Of a stretch of DNA of 64,000 nt, positions 46,051 through 53,891 are shown piece after piece; within the stretch, counting starts at the first letter, position 1, and each line of letters opens with the position of its first letter. Both the position numbers and the translations under genes were made by a program. Location of the stretch: the NCBI RefSeq assembly GCF_003054555.1, contig NZ_CP026304.1, forward strand, positions 1,426,001 through 1,490,000, given 5' to 3'. The stretch is from Streptomyces lunaelactis. GTDB taxonomy: Bacteria; Actinomycetota; Actinomycetes; Streptomycetales; Streptomycetaceae. The notes under the pieces were generated by a model that ran no database searches, was not told the origin of the DNA, and saw only the letters and a program-made list of their open reading frames with translations.

Positions 46051-47252
46051 TCCCCCATTCTGGCAAGGGGAACGTCCAGCGACACGGCAGCCAGCGCGGA
46101 CGAGAGCGCGTGCTCGGCGCTCCGGTCCAGGCGTTCGCTGGTGCCGCGTGCCCAGTGGCGTACCTCCGAGCCCGCCAGCCGCAGCAGCTGCGGCAGCAGA
46201 TCGGTGCAGCGGCGCGCCACCCATGCGGTCCCCGCTGTGGCGAGCCACAGCACGGCCGCGGCGCGGCCCGGCGGGACCTGCTCGGGGTCGCTGCCGGGCG
46301 CGGTTCCGTGGGCGAGCCCGCGCTCGGTGAGCAGCTCGTGGAAGCGCCGGGCGATCATCCGGTGGCCGCGCTCGCCCGGATGCAGCCGGTCGGCGCTCCA
46401 CATGGACCGGTCGGCGACCCAGGCGGCGTCCGCGGCATGCAGATGTATGGCGCCGTAACGGGCGGACAGGGCGTGGACGACGGTGTTGACCGCCCGCTGG
46501 CGTCTGGCGAGGGGGCGGGCCAGCGGCAGGGGCAGCCCGAGCATGCTGCCGGGGTCGGGCAGACAGGCGGTCAGCACGACGGTGCCCCGGGCGGTCAGCC
46601 GGGCGCACACGGAGTCGAGCTGCCGGGCCATTTCCTCGATGTCGAAGGTACAGCGCAAGGTGTCGTTGACCCCGACGAGTACGGATGCAATGTCCGGCGC
46701 GAACGCAAGCGCCTCGGGGGTCTGCCGCTCGGCGACGTCCCGGGTGAGCGCGCCGCTGACGGCAAGCTTCCGGAACTCGGCAGGGGCGTCGCCGCCGCCG
46801 ATCCCGTCGGCGAGGAGGGCGGCCCATCCGCGCCACCCTTCGGCGACCCGATCGCCCACTCCTTCGGTGAGGGAGTCCCCGAGGGCGACGAAGCGCAGCG
46901 CCCGGGTGTTGGTCACGGGGGCGGGCCCGGCCCCGCCGACCCCGGCGGTGTGGTCGGTGCCGCCGACCACCGTGAGTTCGGCGACCTCGTGCGCCTCGAC
47001 GGGTTGCGCGTCGAGCTCGAGGGCGACGCCGCCGGAGCCCAGGCGCACGACATCGTGCGCCGCACCGCCCCCGGCCACAGGGGCACGGGGAGCGGACAGT
47101 TGCGCCGGAACAGGCGTGATGACGACGGGCGTGGTGGCGACAGGCGTGGTGGCGACAGGCACCACCACCACCTTCGGCGCGTCACGGGCGCTCGATGCCC
47201 CGCCCCCCGACTCCGACTCGTCCGCGACCGCGGTCGCCGGTGCGGCCGTCAT
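46047..47252 (-). CDS. SGNH/GDSL-family hydrolase
   Basis: 401 residues. Blocks: GDSLTEG with the nucleophilic Ser (~127), SGALTRD (block II Gly), VGVNDTL (block III Asn), and [12 protein letters not shown] with the catalytic Asp and His. The first ~110 residues are low-complexity Val/Pro/Thr/Ala repeats ([18 protein letters not shown]) and unlike a signal peptide, so location is unclear; the C-terminal ~90 residues are helical. Likely an esterase or deacylase acting on a glycan or lipid. It is coupled by ATGA overlaps to a glycosyltransferase upstream and an oxoprolinase downstream, suggesting that it trims or de-acylates a product of the glycosyltransferases. Confidence 0.88.
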   Translation of the reverse strand: MTAAPATAVADESESGGGASSARDAPKVVVVPVATTPVATTPVVITPVPAQLSAPRAPVAGGGAAHDVVRLGSGGVALELDAQPVEAHEVAELTVVGGTDHTAGVGGAGPAPVTNTRALRFVALGDSLTEGVGDRVAEGWRGWAALLADGIGGGDAPAEFRKLAVSGALTRDVAERQTPEALAFAPDIASVLVGVNDTLRCTFDIEEMARQLDSVCARLTARGTVVLTACLPDPGSMLGLPLPLARPLARRQRAVNTVVHALSARYGAIHLHAADAAWVADRSMWSADRLHPGERGHRMIARRFHELLTERGLAHGTAPGSDPEQVPPGRAAAVLWLATAGTAWVARRCTDLLPQLLRLAGSEVRHWARGTSERLDRSAEHALSSALAAVSLDVPLARMGE

Positions 47253-48409
47253 GCCGCCACTCCCTCTCCGTGTGCCCGCGCGCGAACCGGCGGAGCGTCG
47301 TGGGCCGCGAGGAACGCGTCCACCGACCGCTGCCAGGTGAAGAGTTCGGCCCTCGCCCTGGCCGCCTCACGGCGTTCGCCCTCGGGACGGGCAAGCAGCT
47401 TCTGCACCGCGTCGGCGAAGTCCGCCGGCGTGTCGACGGCGGCCGCTCCCGCGTCACCGATCACCTCGGGAAGCGCCGACGACGCGCTCGCGACGACGGG
47501 TGTGCCGCAGGCGAGCGCCTCCAGGGCGGAGAGCCCGAAGGTCTCCGCGGGCCCCGGCGCCAGGCACACGTCCGCCGCCGCCTGCAGATCGGCCACCACC
47601 TCGCGGTCACCGACATAGCCGAGGAACTCGGCCGGCAGCCGCTCGGCCCGGGCCCTGCGGATCAGCGCGGCCCGCAACGGACCGTCGCCCGCGACCACCA
47701 GGGACGCCCGCACACCGCGCTCCCGCAGCTCGGCGAGCGCGTCCAGGGCCATGCCCGGGCGCTTCTCCACCGACAGACGGGAGCAGAGGAGGAGCAGCAC
47801 CTCGGCCCCGGCGGCGTGCTTGGCGCGCAGCACCGTGCTGCGCCGCCCCGGCCGGCAGCGGCGCAGATCGACGCCGAGGGGCGCGCGCACCACATTGCGC
47901 GCCCCGATGCGGATGAACTCCCGCTCGGCCCACTCCGTCGTGCACACGATGCGTGAGTACGCCCAGGCGGTACGGCGGTTGAGCCGGTCCGCGGTCCGGG
48001 CCGCCAGCGACTCGGACATGCCCCAGGTGCGCAGCACCCCGTCGGCCGTCTCGTGCGAGACCATCACCGAGGGGATGCGGTGGCGTCGTGCCCACTCGCC
48101 GGTCCACCGCAGGGTGGTCCGGTCGGAGACCTCGATCCGGTCGGGCTCCAGGAACTCCAGGACGTCCCGGAGCCGCCGCCGGGCGGCCAGCACCCGGTAG
48201 CCGCCGGTGCCGGGCAGCTCGGGCCCCGGCAGGGTGATGATCCGCCCCTGGGGGGTCATCTGGTCGCTCTCCACGTCCCCGGGCACGATCAGGACGGGCT
48301 CGTGGCCGGCGGCCGCATAGCCCTTGCCGAGTTCGCGCAGCGCGGTGCGCAGGCCGCCGGAGGCCGGGGTGACGAAGTTCGCCAGCCGTACGATCTTCAG
48401 CGCGCTCAT
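47249..48409 (-). CDS. GT4-family glycosyltransferase (second of pair)
   Basis: 386 residues, GT-B fold. N-terminal acceptor domain (ANFVTPASGGLRTALRELGKGYAAAGHEP). C-terminal nucleotide-sugar domain with LLLCSRLSVEKRPGMALDALAEL, VVAGDGPLRAALIRRA and the catalytic EX7E-type loop APGPAETFGLSALEALACGTPVV. Transfers a sugar, probably mannose, from an activated donor to a lipid or polyprenol acceptor at the inner face of the membrane. ATG at 48409 overlaps the stop of the preceding glycosyltransferase by four bases. No membrane segment. Confidence 0.92.
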   Translation of the reverse strand: MSALKIVRLANFVTPASGGLRTALRELGKGYAAAGHEPVLIVPGDVESDQMTPQGRIITLPGPELPGTGGYRVLAARRRLRDVLEFLEPDRIEVSDRTTLRWTGEWARRHRIPSVMVSHETADGVLRTWGMSESLAARTADRLNRRTAWAYSRIVCTTEWAEREFIRIGARNVVRAPLGVDLRRCRPGRRSTVLRAKHAAGAEVLLLLCSRLSVEKRPGMALDALAELRERGVRASLVVAGDGPLRAALIRRARAERLPAEFLGYVGDREVVADLQAAADVCLAPGPAETFGLSALEALACGTPVVASASSALPEVIGDAGAAAVDTPADFADAVQKLLARPEGERREAARARAELFTWQRSVDAFLAAHDAPPVRARAHGEGVAA

Positions 48410-49530
48410 GCCGCGACCGCCGTACGCGCGCCGAGCACCTCGGCGTAGTGGTCGATCAGCAGGTCCCCGATGACGGCCCAGGTCCGGCCCTCGACGGCGG
48501 CCCGTCCCGCGTTCCCGTAGGAGGCCCGCAGTCCGGGGTCGGCCACCAGCGTCGCGACCGCGGTCGTCACCGCGTTCACGTCCTCCGGCTTCACCAGCAG
48601 GCCCGTACGCCCGTGGTCGACCAGATCCAGCGGTCCGCCGGCGGCGGGGGCGACGACCGGCACTCCGCTCGCCATGGCCTCCTGCACGGTCTGGCAGAAG
48701 GTCTCGAACGGACCGGTGTGGGCGAACACGTCCAGCGAGGCGAAGATCCGGGCGAGCTCGTCGCCGGTCCTGCGGCCGAGGAAGACGGCCCCGGGCAGCG
48801 CACCGCGCAGCGAGGACTCGCTCGGCCCGTCGCCGACGACCACGACCCGCACGCCGGGCATGCCGCACACGCCGGAGAGGAGCTCGACCTGCTTCTCGGG
48901 GGCGAGCCGGCCGACATAGCCGACGATCAGTTCGCCGTTGGGGGCGAGGCTGCGCCGTAGCTCCTCGTCCCGCAGCTCCGGCCGGAAACGCGCGGTGTCC
49001 ACACCGCGCGGCCACAGCCGCACCCGGTCGACGCCGTGCCCCTCCAGATCGCGGAGGGCCGCGGTGGAGGGCGCGAGCGTACGGTCCGCGGCGCTGTGCA
49101 CGGCGCGGATGCGCCGCCAGGCAGCGCCCTCGCCCGCGCCGACGTACGTACGGGCGTAGCCGGCCAGGTCGGTCTGGTAGACCGCGACGGCCGGCAGGCC
49201 GAGCTTCGACGCGGCCGCCATACCGCGCACCCCGAGGATGAACGGACTGGCGAGGTGGACGAGATCCGCCCGGTGGGCGGTGATCGCCGCTGCCACCCGG
49301 CGGCTCGGCAGAGCCACCCGTACCTGCGGATATCCCGGCAGCGGGAGGGAGGGGACGCGCACCACCGGGCAGGGCGCGTCGTTGTCGGGGCTGTCCGCCC
49401 CGGCGACCGCCGGGGCTATGACGAGCGGATCATGACCGCGCACGGCGAGATGCCGGGCGGTCTGCAGGGCGCAGTGCGCCACACCGTTGACGTCGGGCGG
49501 GAAGGATTCGGTGACGATGACGACACGCAT
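48406..49530 (-). CDS. GT4-family alpha-mannosyltransferase-like enzyme (MgtA/PimB-like)
   Basis: 374 residues. The N-terminus MRVVIVTESFPPDVNGVAHCAL is the hallmark of the MgtA/PimB'-like actinobacterial mannosyltransferases; GYVGRLAPEKQVELL, VVVGDGPSESSLRGALP and THTGPFETFCQTVQEAMASGVPVVAP follow, with the two Glu of the EX7E motif. Probably the first enzyme of an envelope glycolipid pathway. The ATG at 49530 has no clear Shine-Dalgarno sequence, so the message may be weakly translated or leaderless. The start of the next gene is overlapped, making this the head of a four-gene chain. Confidence 0.92.
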   Translation of the reverse strand: MRVVIVTESFPPDVNGVAHCALQTARHLAVRGHDPLVIAPAVAGADSPDNDAPCPVVRVPSLPLPGYPQVRVALPSRRVAAAITAHRADLVHLASPFILGVRGMAAASKLGLPAVAVYQTDLAGYARTYVGAGEGAAWRRIRAVHSAADRTLAPSTAALRDLEGHGVDRVRLWPRGVDTARFRPELRDEELRRSLAPNGELIVGYVGRLAPEKQVELLSGVCGMPGVRVVVVGDGPSESSLRGALPGAVFLGRRTGDELARIFASLDVFAHTGPFETFCQTVQEAMASGVPVVAPAAGGPLDLVDHGRTGLLVKPEDVNAVTTAVATLVADPGLRASYGNAGRAAVEGRTWAVIGDLLIDHYAEVLGARTAVAA

Positions 49531-49639
49531 ACCCGTGTTGTCGTCGAGTCCGGGGTGGCTGGGCCAACGTGGATCTTTCCGCCTGTGAAACGTCCCATGA
49601 GCGTTTGTGACCACGGCACCGTCAACACGGGGCAGATGG

Positions 49640-51058
49640 TCACACTGCGGGCATGTCCGGGCCGATTCTGCTCCGTACGGCGGTCTGCACCTCGGCCTCT
49701 TCGGCGGGGTCCGCGGCGAGCCTGCGCAAGCGTTCCGCGACGCGGACATCGCCGGTCTCGGCGTGCAGCGCGGCGACTTCTCTCGTGGTCTCCTCGCAGT
49801 CCCACAGGCATTCGACAGCGAATCCGGTGGCGAAGGAGGAGTCGGTAGCGGCGAGCGCGCGCGCGGCGCGCCCGCGCAGCTGCGACGAGGCGGTCTCGCG
49901 ATACACATGGCGCAGTACGGGTGCGGCGCAGGCGATGCCGAGCCGTCCCGCCCCGTCGACGAGAGTCCACAGCTGCGGCGCGTCGGGCCCGTCCGCCCGT
50001 ACGGTCCGGCGGAGCGCGCCCAGCACCAGCTCGGCATCCTTGGCGCCGCCTCTGCAGGCGAGCACGCCCGCCGCGGACGCCCCGAGCGCGTCGGGCCGGT
50101 GCACCCAGCCACGTGCCCGGTCCACGGCCTCGTCGCCGCACATCCGCTCGAACGCGGCGACGGCGGCGTCGGCGACGGTACGGGAACCGCTGAGCGTCGC
50201 GGCCTCGATCAGGTCGAGGACCACGGGGTCCCGCGACTGCGCGAGGTAGTGCAGGGCGGCGCAGCGGGCGCCGTCGGATCCGTCGCGTGCGGCGTCGACG
50301 ATGGCGGGGCGGTCCTCAGGTCCTGCCACGGCCGACAGACAGCGCGCTGCGGGCACATGGAGGGGGTTGCCGCGCTCCAGGCCCTGTTCGGCCCAGTCGA
50401 ATACGGCCTGGACGCTCCAGCCCGGCCGGGGCCCGCTGGGTCGCATCTGGCGCTGCCAGCGGTCGAAGGAACCCGCCTCCCGCGCTGCCCGCACCCTGCC
50501 GCCGATCGCGTCCCGCGCGTCCTCGGCCCACAGCCGCCACGGCCGCGGTTCGAAGGCGTCCCGTACGGCGACGGCCAGTTCGGCGTCGCCGTGCGGGGTG
50601 GCCGGGAAACGGGCGAGGACCGAGCCGGCCAGGGCCCGCAGCCCCGAGTCGTTGTCGCGCAGGGCGAGTTCGTCCAGGGCCCAGGCCCAGTTGGCTCCCC
50701 TCGCGGCATAGCGCCGCAGGAGTGCGAGGGCGTCGCCTCTGCCGTACGAGGCGAGGTGCCCGAGGACCGCGAGCGCGAGGCCGGTCCTGGCCTCGTCGGT
50801 GTCGAGGTGATCGTCGGTATCGCACAGATGCCGTTCGATCTCCTGGAGACTGCCGTGGAGGTCCAGATAGAGGCGTGCGTAGTACAGGGAGCGGTTCTCG
50901 GCCTGCCAGTCGTGGCGGGGATCGCTCAGTACGCAGTGGTTGAGGGCCGCGAGCGCTTCGGCGCGCGGCGCGGCGAGCGCGTGCAGCGTGCCGTCACCGC
51001 GGCCCCTCTGCAGCAGGCCGAGGAGCGTGCCGCTCGGCGCTATGACTGGATCGAACAT
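49640..51058 (-). CDS. HEAT-repeat protein
   Basis: 472 residues, almost entirely helical repeats of ~30 residues, clear in ARCAALHYLAQSRDPVVLDLIEAATL, TVADAAVAAFERMCGDEAVDRA and QLRGRAARALAATDSSF. No signal peptide or membrane helix. HEAT proteins are scaffolds or, in phycobilin/cyanophycin-type contexts, lyases; no enzyme motif is visible here. ATG at 51058 with GAGG nine bases upstream. A tiny ORF with three consecutive Cys codons ends 49 nt before the start on the same strand. The function is unknown. Confidence 0.85.
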   Translation of the reverse strand: MFDPVIAPSGTLLGLLQRGRGDGTLHALAAPRAEALAALNHCVLSDPRHDWQAENRSLYYARLYLDLHGSLQEIERHLCDTDDHLDTDEARTGLALAVLGHLASYGRGDALALLRRYAARGANWAWALDELALRDNDSGLRALAGSVLARFPATPHGDAELAVAVRDAFEPRPWRLWAEDARDAIGGRVRAAREAGSFDRWQRQMRPSGPRPGWSVQAVFDWAEQGLERGNPLHVPAARCLSAVAGPEDRPAIVDAARDGSDGARCAALHYLAQSRDPVVLDLIEAATLSGSRTVADAAVAAFERMCGDEAVDRARGWVHRPDALGASAAGVLACRGGAKDAELVLGALRRTVRADGPDAPQLWTLVDGAGRLGIACAAPVLRHVYRETASSQLRGRAARALAATDSSFATGFAVECLWDCEETTREVAALHAETGDVRVAERLRRLAADPAEEAEVQTAVRSRIGPDMPAV

Positions 51059-51107
51059 GGGGAATGCCTCACATCAAGCTGTCGACGCAACCGGGGGGTG
51101 TGGATGC

Positions 51108-51164
51108 CTAGGCCGCGCAGCAACATGTAGGGGCGCCCGTCGTCTTCCGCTTGGTGTAGCGCAT
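51108..51164 (-). CDS. 18-residue peptide MRYTKRKTTGAPTCCCAA
   Basis: Complete ORF of 18 codons plus TAG, preceded by GAGAGGCAGAGGAAG directly before the ATG at 51164, a credible ribosome-binding site. Sequence: basic N-half (RYTKRK), then TTGAPT and a CCC cluster close to the end. It lies 49 nt before the HEAT-repeat gene on the same strand with no terminator between. Possibilities: a leader ORF whose translation reports cysteine or metal status, a metal- or thiol-reactive peptide, or a small RiPP precursor. Nothing here identifies which, and chance occurrence is possible. Confidence 0.5.
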   Translation of the reverse strand: MRYTKRKTTGAPTCCCAA

Positions 51165-51312
51165 CTTCCTCTGCCTCTCGTCCGTGGCCCCAGGGGAACT
51201 CCCGGTGAAGTCCGGGGTAGGGCCCGACGTCATGATGACCCACCCATTTCGCCACCGCGACCACATTTACGGCGTCTCTCTCCGCTGCCGCTCCGCGGCC
51301 TCCCGGCAGCCC

Positions 51313-51705
51313 TCATTGGCTGCCGAACAGCTCCAGGAGGTCCGTCTTCCCAAACATTCGCGCGGTATCCACTGCGGACGGAGTCCCGGCTTCCGGATTG
51401 GCGCCGCCGGCGAGCAGTGCGCGGATGACGGCGTCCTCACCCTTGAAGACGGCGCCGGCGAGCGGTGTCTGGCCGCGGTCGTTGGCCCGGTCCGGCTCCG
51501 CGCCACGGGCGATGAGGGCCTTCACGGCCGGGGCGTGCCCGTGGTAGGCGGCGAGCATGACGAGAGTGTCGCCGCGGTCGTTGGTGAGGTTCGCGGGGAC
51601 ACCGGCGTCGATGTACGCGGCGAGCGCCTCGGTCTCCCCCTGGCGCGCCAGATCGAAGACCTTGGTCGCGAGCTCGATCACCTCGGGATCAGGGGCTTCG
51701 CTCAT
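51313..51705 (-). CDS. Ankyrin-repeat protein
   Basis: 130 residues with three to four ankyrin repeats: GETEALAAYIDAGVPANLTND, RGDTLVMLAAYHGHAPAVKALI, RGQTPLAGAVFKGEDAVIRALL, and a partial final repeat. Soluble and acidic. Protein-interaction module of the kind sometimes paired with catalase in Streptomyces; no catalase gene is here. ATG at 51705 with an AGGCGG-like site about 10 nt upstream. It precedes the small CCC ORF by ~150 bp. Confidence 0.9.
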   Translation of the reverse strand: MSEAPDPEVIELATKVFDLARQGETEALAAYIDAGVPANLTNDRGDTLVMLAAYHGHAPAVKALIARGAEPDRANDRGQTPLAGAVFKGEDAVIRALLAGGANPEAGTPSAVDTARMFGKTDLLELFGSQ

Positions 51706-51830
51706 CGGACTGACCGCCTTTCACTGCGTTGTCCTGGGTGCACGGCAAGGGCCGCCGTACGAGTGAACCGACAGGCTACTGCCCGTACGCCGACATGACC
51801 TGACCTGTCGGCGCCAAAGATCACCGCGTG

Positions 51831-51868
51831 GGGGGCACTGTGCCGGGCAACCGCGCAGTGTGCCCCCC
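51831..51868. terminator. Imperfect hairpin in the 298-bp gap before the small membrane protein
   Basis: GGGGGCACTG (51831-51840) can pair with CAGTGTGCCCCCC (51856-51868) with a small bulge. It sits between the divergent ankyrin gene and the gene at 52004. It may block read-through or act in the 5' leader. The remaining ~130 bp are AT-richer (CCTTTTATCACATAG near 51930) and probably carry the promoter for the gene at 52004. Confidence 0.45.
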
Positions 51869-52003
51869 GACGAGTGGCCCGTGGTGCTCCAGTGCAGTGA
51901 AATCCCGGAAGTTTCACCCATTTGCACCTTTTATCACATAGACACTTCCTGTGAGCATGGAAGAACTCATGGTGACTGTCCCCCTCAACCAGGAGAACCT
52001 CTC

Positions 52004-52198
52004 ATGATCCTTTCCATCTCAGGTGTGGTGCTGCTCGGAATCATCGTCTTCCTCTTCTTCCGGAAGGACGGGCTCAAGGGGTCCCACGCATTCACCTGCG
52101 GGCTCTTCGGCTTCTTCATCTCGGGCACGGCAATCGCACCGAGCGTCAAAGCCGGCACCGCGAGTCTCGCCAGCCTCCTGGGCGGGATCAAGTTCTGA
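52004..52198 (+). CDS. 64-residue two-helix membrane protein
   Basis: ATG at 52004 with AGGAG eight bases upstream. Helix 1 is ISGVVLLGIIVFLFF, followed by RKDGLKGS; helix 2 is CGLFGFFISGTAIAPSV, and the tail is Gly/Ser/Ala-rich. I do not recognise a named family, but this size and pattern resemble the small membrane partners next to FtsK/TraB-like ATPase genes in Streptomyces conjugation-type loci. The ATPase-like gene follows after 54 bp with its own ribosome-binding site, so the two are probably one operon. Confidence 0.8.
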   Translation: MILSISGVVLLGIIVFLFFRKDGLKGSHAFTCGLFGFFISGTAIAPSVKAGTASLASLLGGIKF

Positions 52199-52252
52199 TC
52201 CGCCCGACCGAGCCAGCACCATCTGCACCCACAGCACCTTCAGGAGACCGAT

Positions 52253-53794
52253 GTGGCCCGGCGACCACTCCCCCGCATTCTCAGCAGCGGCAGCGCGCAG
52301 ATCGCCCGGAGCCGCGAGATCGCGCGCACGGCCGCCGACAGCGCCACGGACGTCCTCCACCCGCTGATCACGATCACGCGTGGTCTGCGGCAGCTGGCCG
52401 CCACGGCCCGGCACAAATGGGCCGGCACGCCCAAGGAACGGCGTGGCCCCGCGCTCTTCCTGGTCGCGGCCTGCGTCCTGGTGGTCGCGCTCATCCCGTA
52501 CGGGCCGCTGGTTGCCCTGATCTCGGTGATGGCCGCGGCCGCCTGGAAGGGCCGCGTCCGAACGCCGGTGAAGACCGGGCCCGACGAGGCGGAGACCGGG
52601 CGGCTCCAGGCCCTCTACGAGGCGCTGGTGCCGTACTTCTCGGTCCCCGAGGACCCGGCTCCGCTGTTCGCCCATGGCGGGGACTGGGCCGGTGCCTTCA
52701 GTGACTACGAGTTCGACGGCAACGGCCGGATCACCCGGCTGCGGGTCAAGTACCCCGCGTACTTCACCGACGGCGAGGCCGAGTCCCGGAGCCGGATCGA
52801 ACAGCTGCTGCACGCCAAGTCCGGGCGCGGCCGCGAGTACCACTTCGCGTGGGACGAGGAGGGCAATCAGCTCCTCCTGAGCGTGCTCCCCGCCCTGTCC
52901 ACCTCCATCGCCGCCCAGCGTTTCGTCGCCGTCCCCGGCGAAACGGTTCTGGGCTTCACCGACGCCGACGCCGTGCAGCGCACCGTGCCGGTGACGGAGG
53001 GCGAGGAGACCCGGGACGCGCCACCGGTCATCTGGCGCACCGGCCCGCGGTCGACGGAGCCGCACCTGCTGGTGGCCGGCCAACCCGGCACCGGCACCAC
53101 GACCCTGCTGCGCTCGATCGCCCTCCAGGCCCTGCAGCACGGAGACGTCCTGATCGTGGAGGGCAGCGGAACCGGTGAGTACGCCTGCCTGACGGGGCGC
53201 GAGGGCGTACTGGCCGTCGAGAGCGGGCTGGCCGGGGCGCTGGCGAGCCTGGAGTGGGGGGCGCACGAGACGGAGCGCAGGCTGATCGCCGCGAACCGGG
53301 CCCGGCAGGCCGGGCAGGCCGCGCCCGAGGACACCAAGCGGCCCCTGTGGATCCTGCTGGACCGTCCGAGCATCTTCGGTCATCTGGCGGCAGCCGACGG
53401 GCACACCGATCCGCAGCAGCTGCTGCAGGTGCCACTGCGCCATGGGCGGGCGGCGCAGGTGACGGTGGTCGTGGCCGAGCAGTTCGACAGCGTCGACTCG
53501 CTCACCGAGACCGTACGGACGCACACCCGCGCCCGCGTGGTGCTGGGACCCGCCACCTTCGAGCAGCTTGAGTCCGTGCTCGGGATGGAGCCGCACACCA
53601 CGCCGACGGCCGACGTGCCGCCCGGCAGGGGGTACGCACGGCTCGGTACGGGACCGGTACTCAGACTGCAGGTGCCGGCGACGCCGGATCCCTACGACGA
53701 CGCGACGAGCGAGGCGCACCGGCAGGCTGTGCTGGAGCTGCTGCCGGAGCGGGTCGAGGCGGCCGCTCCGGATCCCGTACCGGCCGAGGGCTGA
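52253..53794 (+). CDS. FtsK/SpoIIIE-like membrane protein with degenerate Walker A
   Basis: 513 residues. GTG at 52253 follows AGGAG at ideal spacing. Hydrophobic segments at ~63-100 (ALFLVAACVLVVALIPYG, LVALISVMAAAAW), then a beta-rich middle, then a RecA-like domain: VAGQPGTGTTTLLRS at residues 274-288 and PLWILLDRPSIF (~366) as Walker B. In the P-loop G276-T283 the invariant Lys is replaced by Thr282, so ATP hydrolysis may be lost or altered. Later, VTVVVAEQFDSVDSL and RARVVLGPATFEQLESVLG match the FtsK/TraB-type core. Probably a membrane-bound DNA-transfer or cell-division-related factor; function inferred. Confidence 0.75.
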   Translation: MARRPLPRILSSGSAQIARSREIARTAADSATDVLHPLITITRGLRQLAATARHKWAGTPKERRGPALFLVAACVLVVALIPYGPLVALISVMAAAAWKGRVRTPVKTGPDEAETGRLQALYEALVPYFSVPEDPAPLFAHGGDWAGAFSDYEFDGNGRITRLRVKYPAYFTDGEAESRSRIEQLLHAKSGRGREYHFAWDEEGNQLLLSVLPALSTSIAAQRFVAVPGETVLGFTDADAVQRTVPVTEGEETRDAPPVIWRTGPRSTEPHLLVAGQPGTGTTTLLRSIALQALQHGDVLIVEGSGTGEYACLTGREGVLAVESGLAGALASLEWGAHETERRLIAANRARQAGQAAPEDTKRPLWILLDRPSIFGHLAAADGHTDPQQLLQVPLRHGRAAQVTVVVAEQFDSVDSLTETVRTHTRARVVLGPATFEQLESVLGMEPHTTPTADVPPGRGYARLGTGPVLRLQVPATPDPYDDATSEAHRQAVLELLPERVEAAAPDPVPAEG

Positions 53795-53867
53795 CGGCGG
53801 TCGTCCGACGGATGACGGATCTCAGCCGACGATCAACAGATTTCAACGGACAGTCGCCGGCCGGCAA

Positions 53868-53891
53868 CTGACAGACTTCGGATTCTGTCAG
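53868..53891. terminator. Short hairpin between convergent ends
   Basis: CTGACAG (53868-53874) and CTGTCAG (53885-53891) are perfect inverted complements with a 10-nt loop, between the FtsK-like gene and the MocR gene and overlapping the MocR stop by four bases. Weak candidate. Confidence 0.35.

Noticed and set aside
43336..46458. 1,040-codon plus-strand open frame opposite the oxoprolinase
   Set aside because: Antisense to a well-defined HyuA/HyuB fusion; composition typical of shadow frames.
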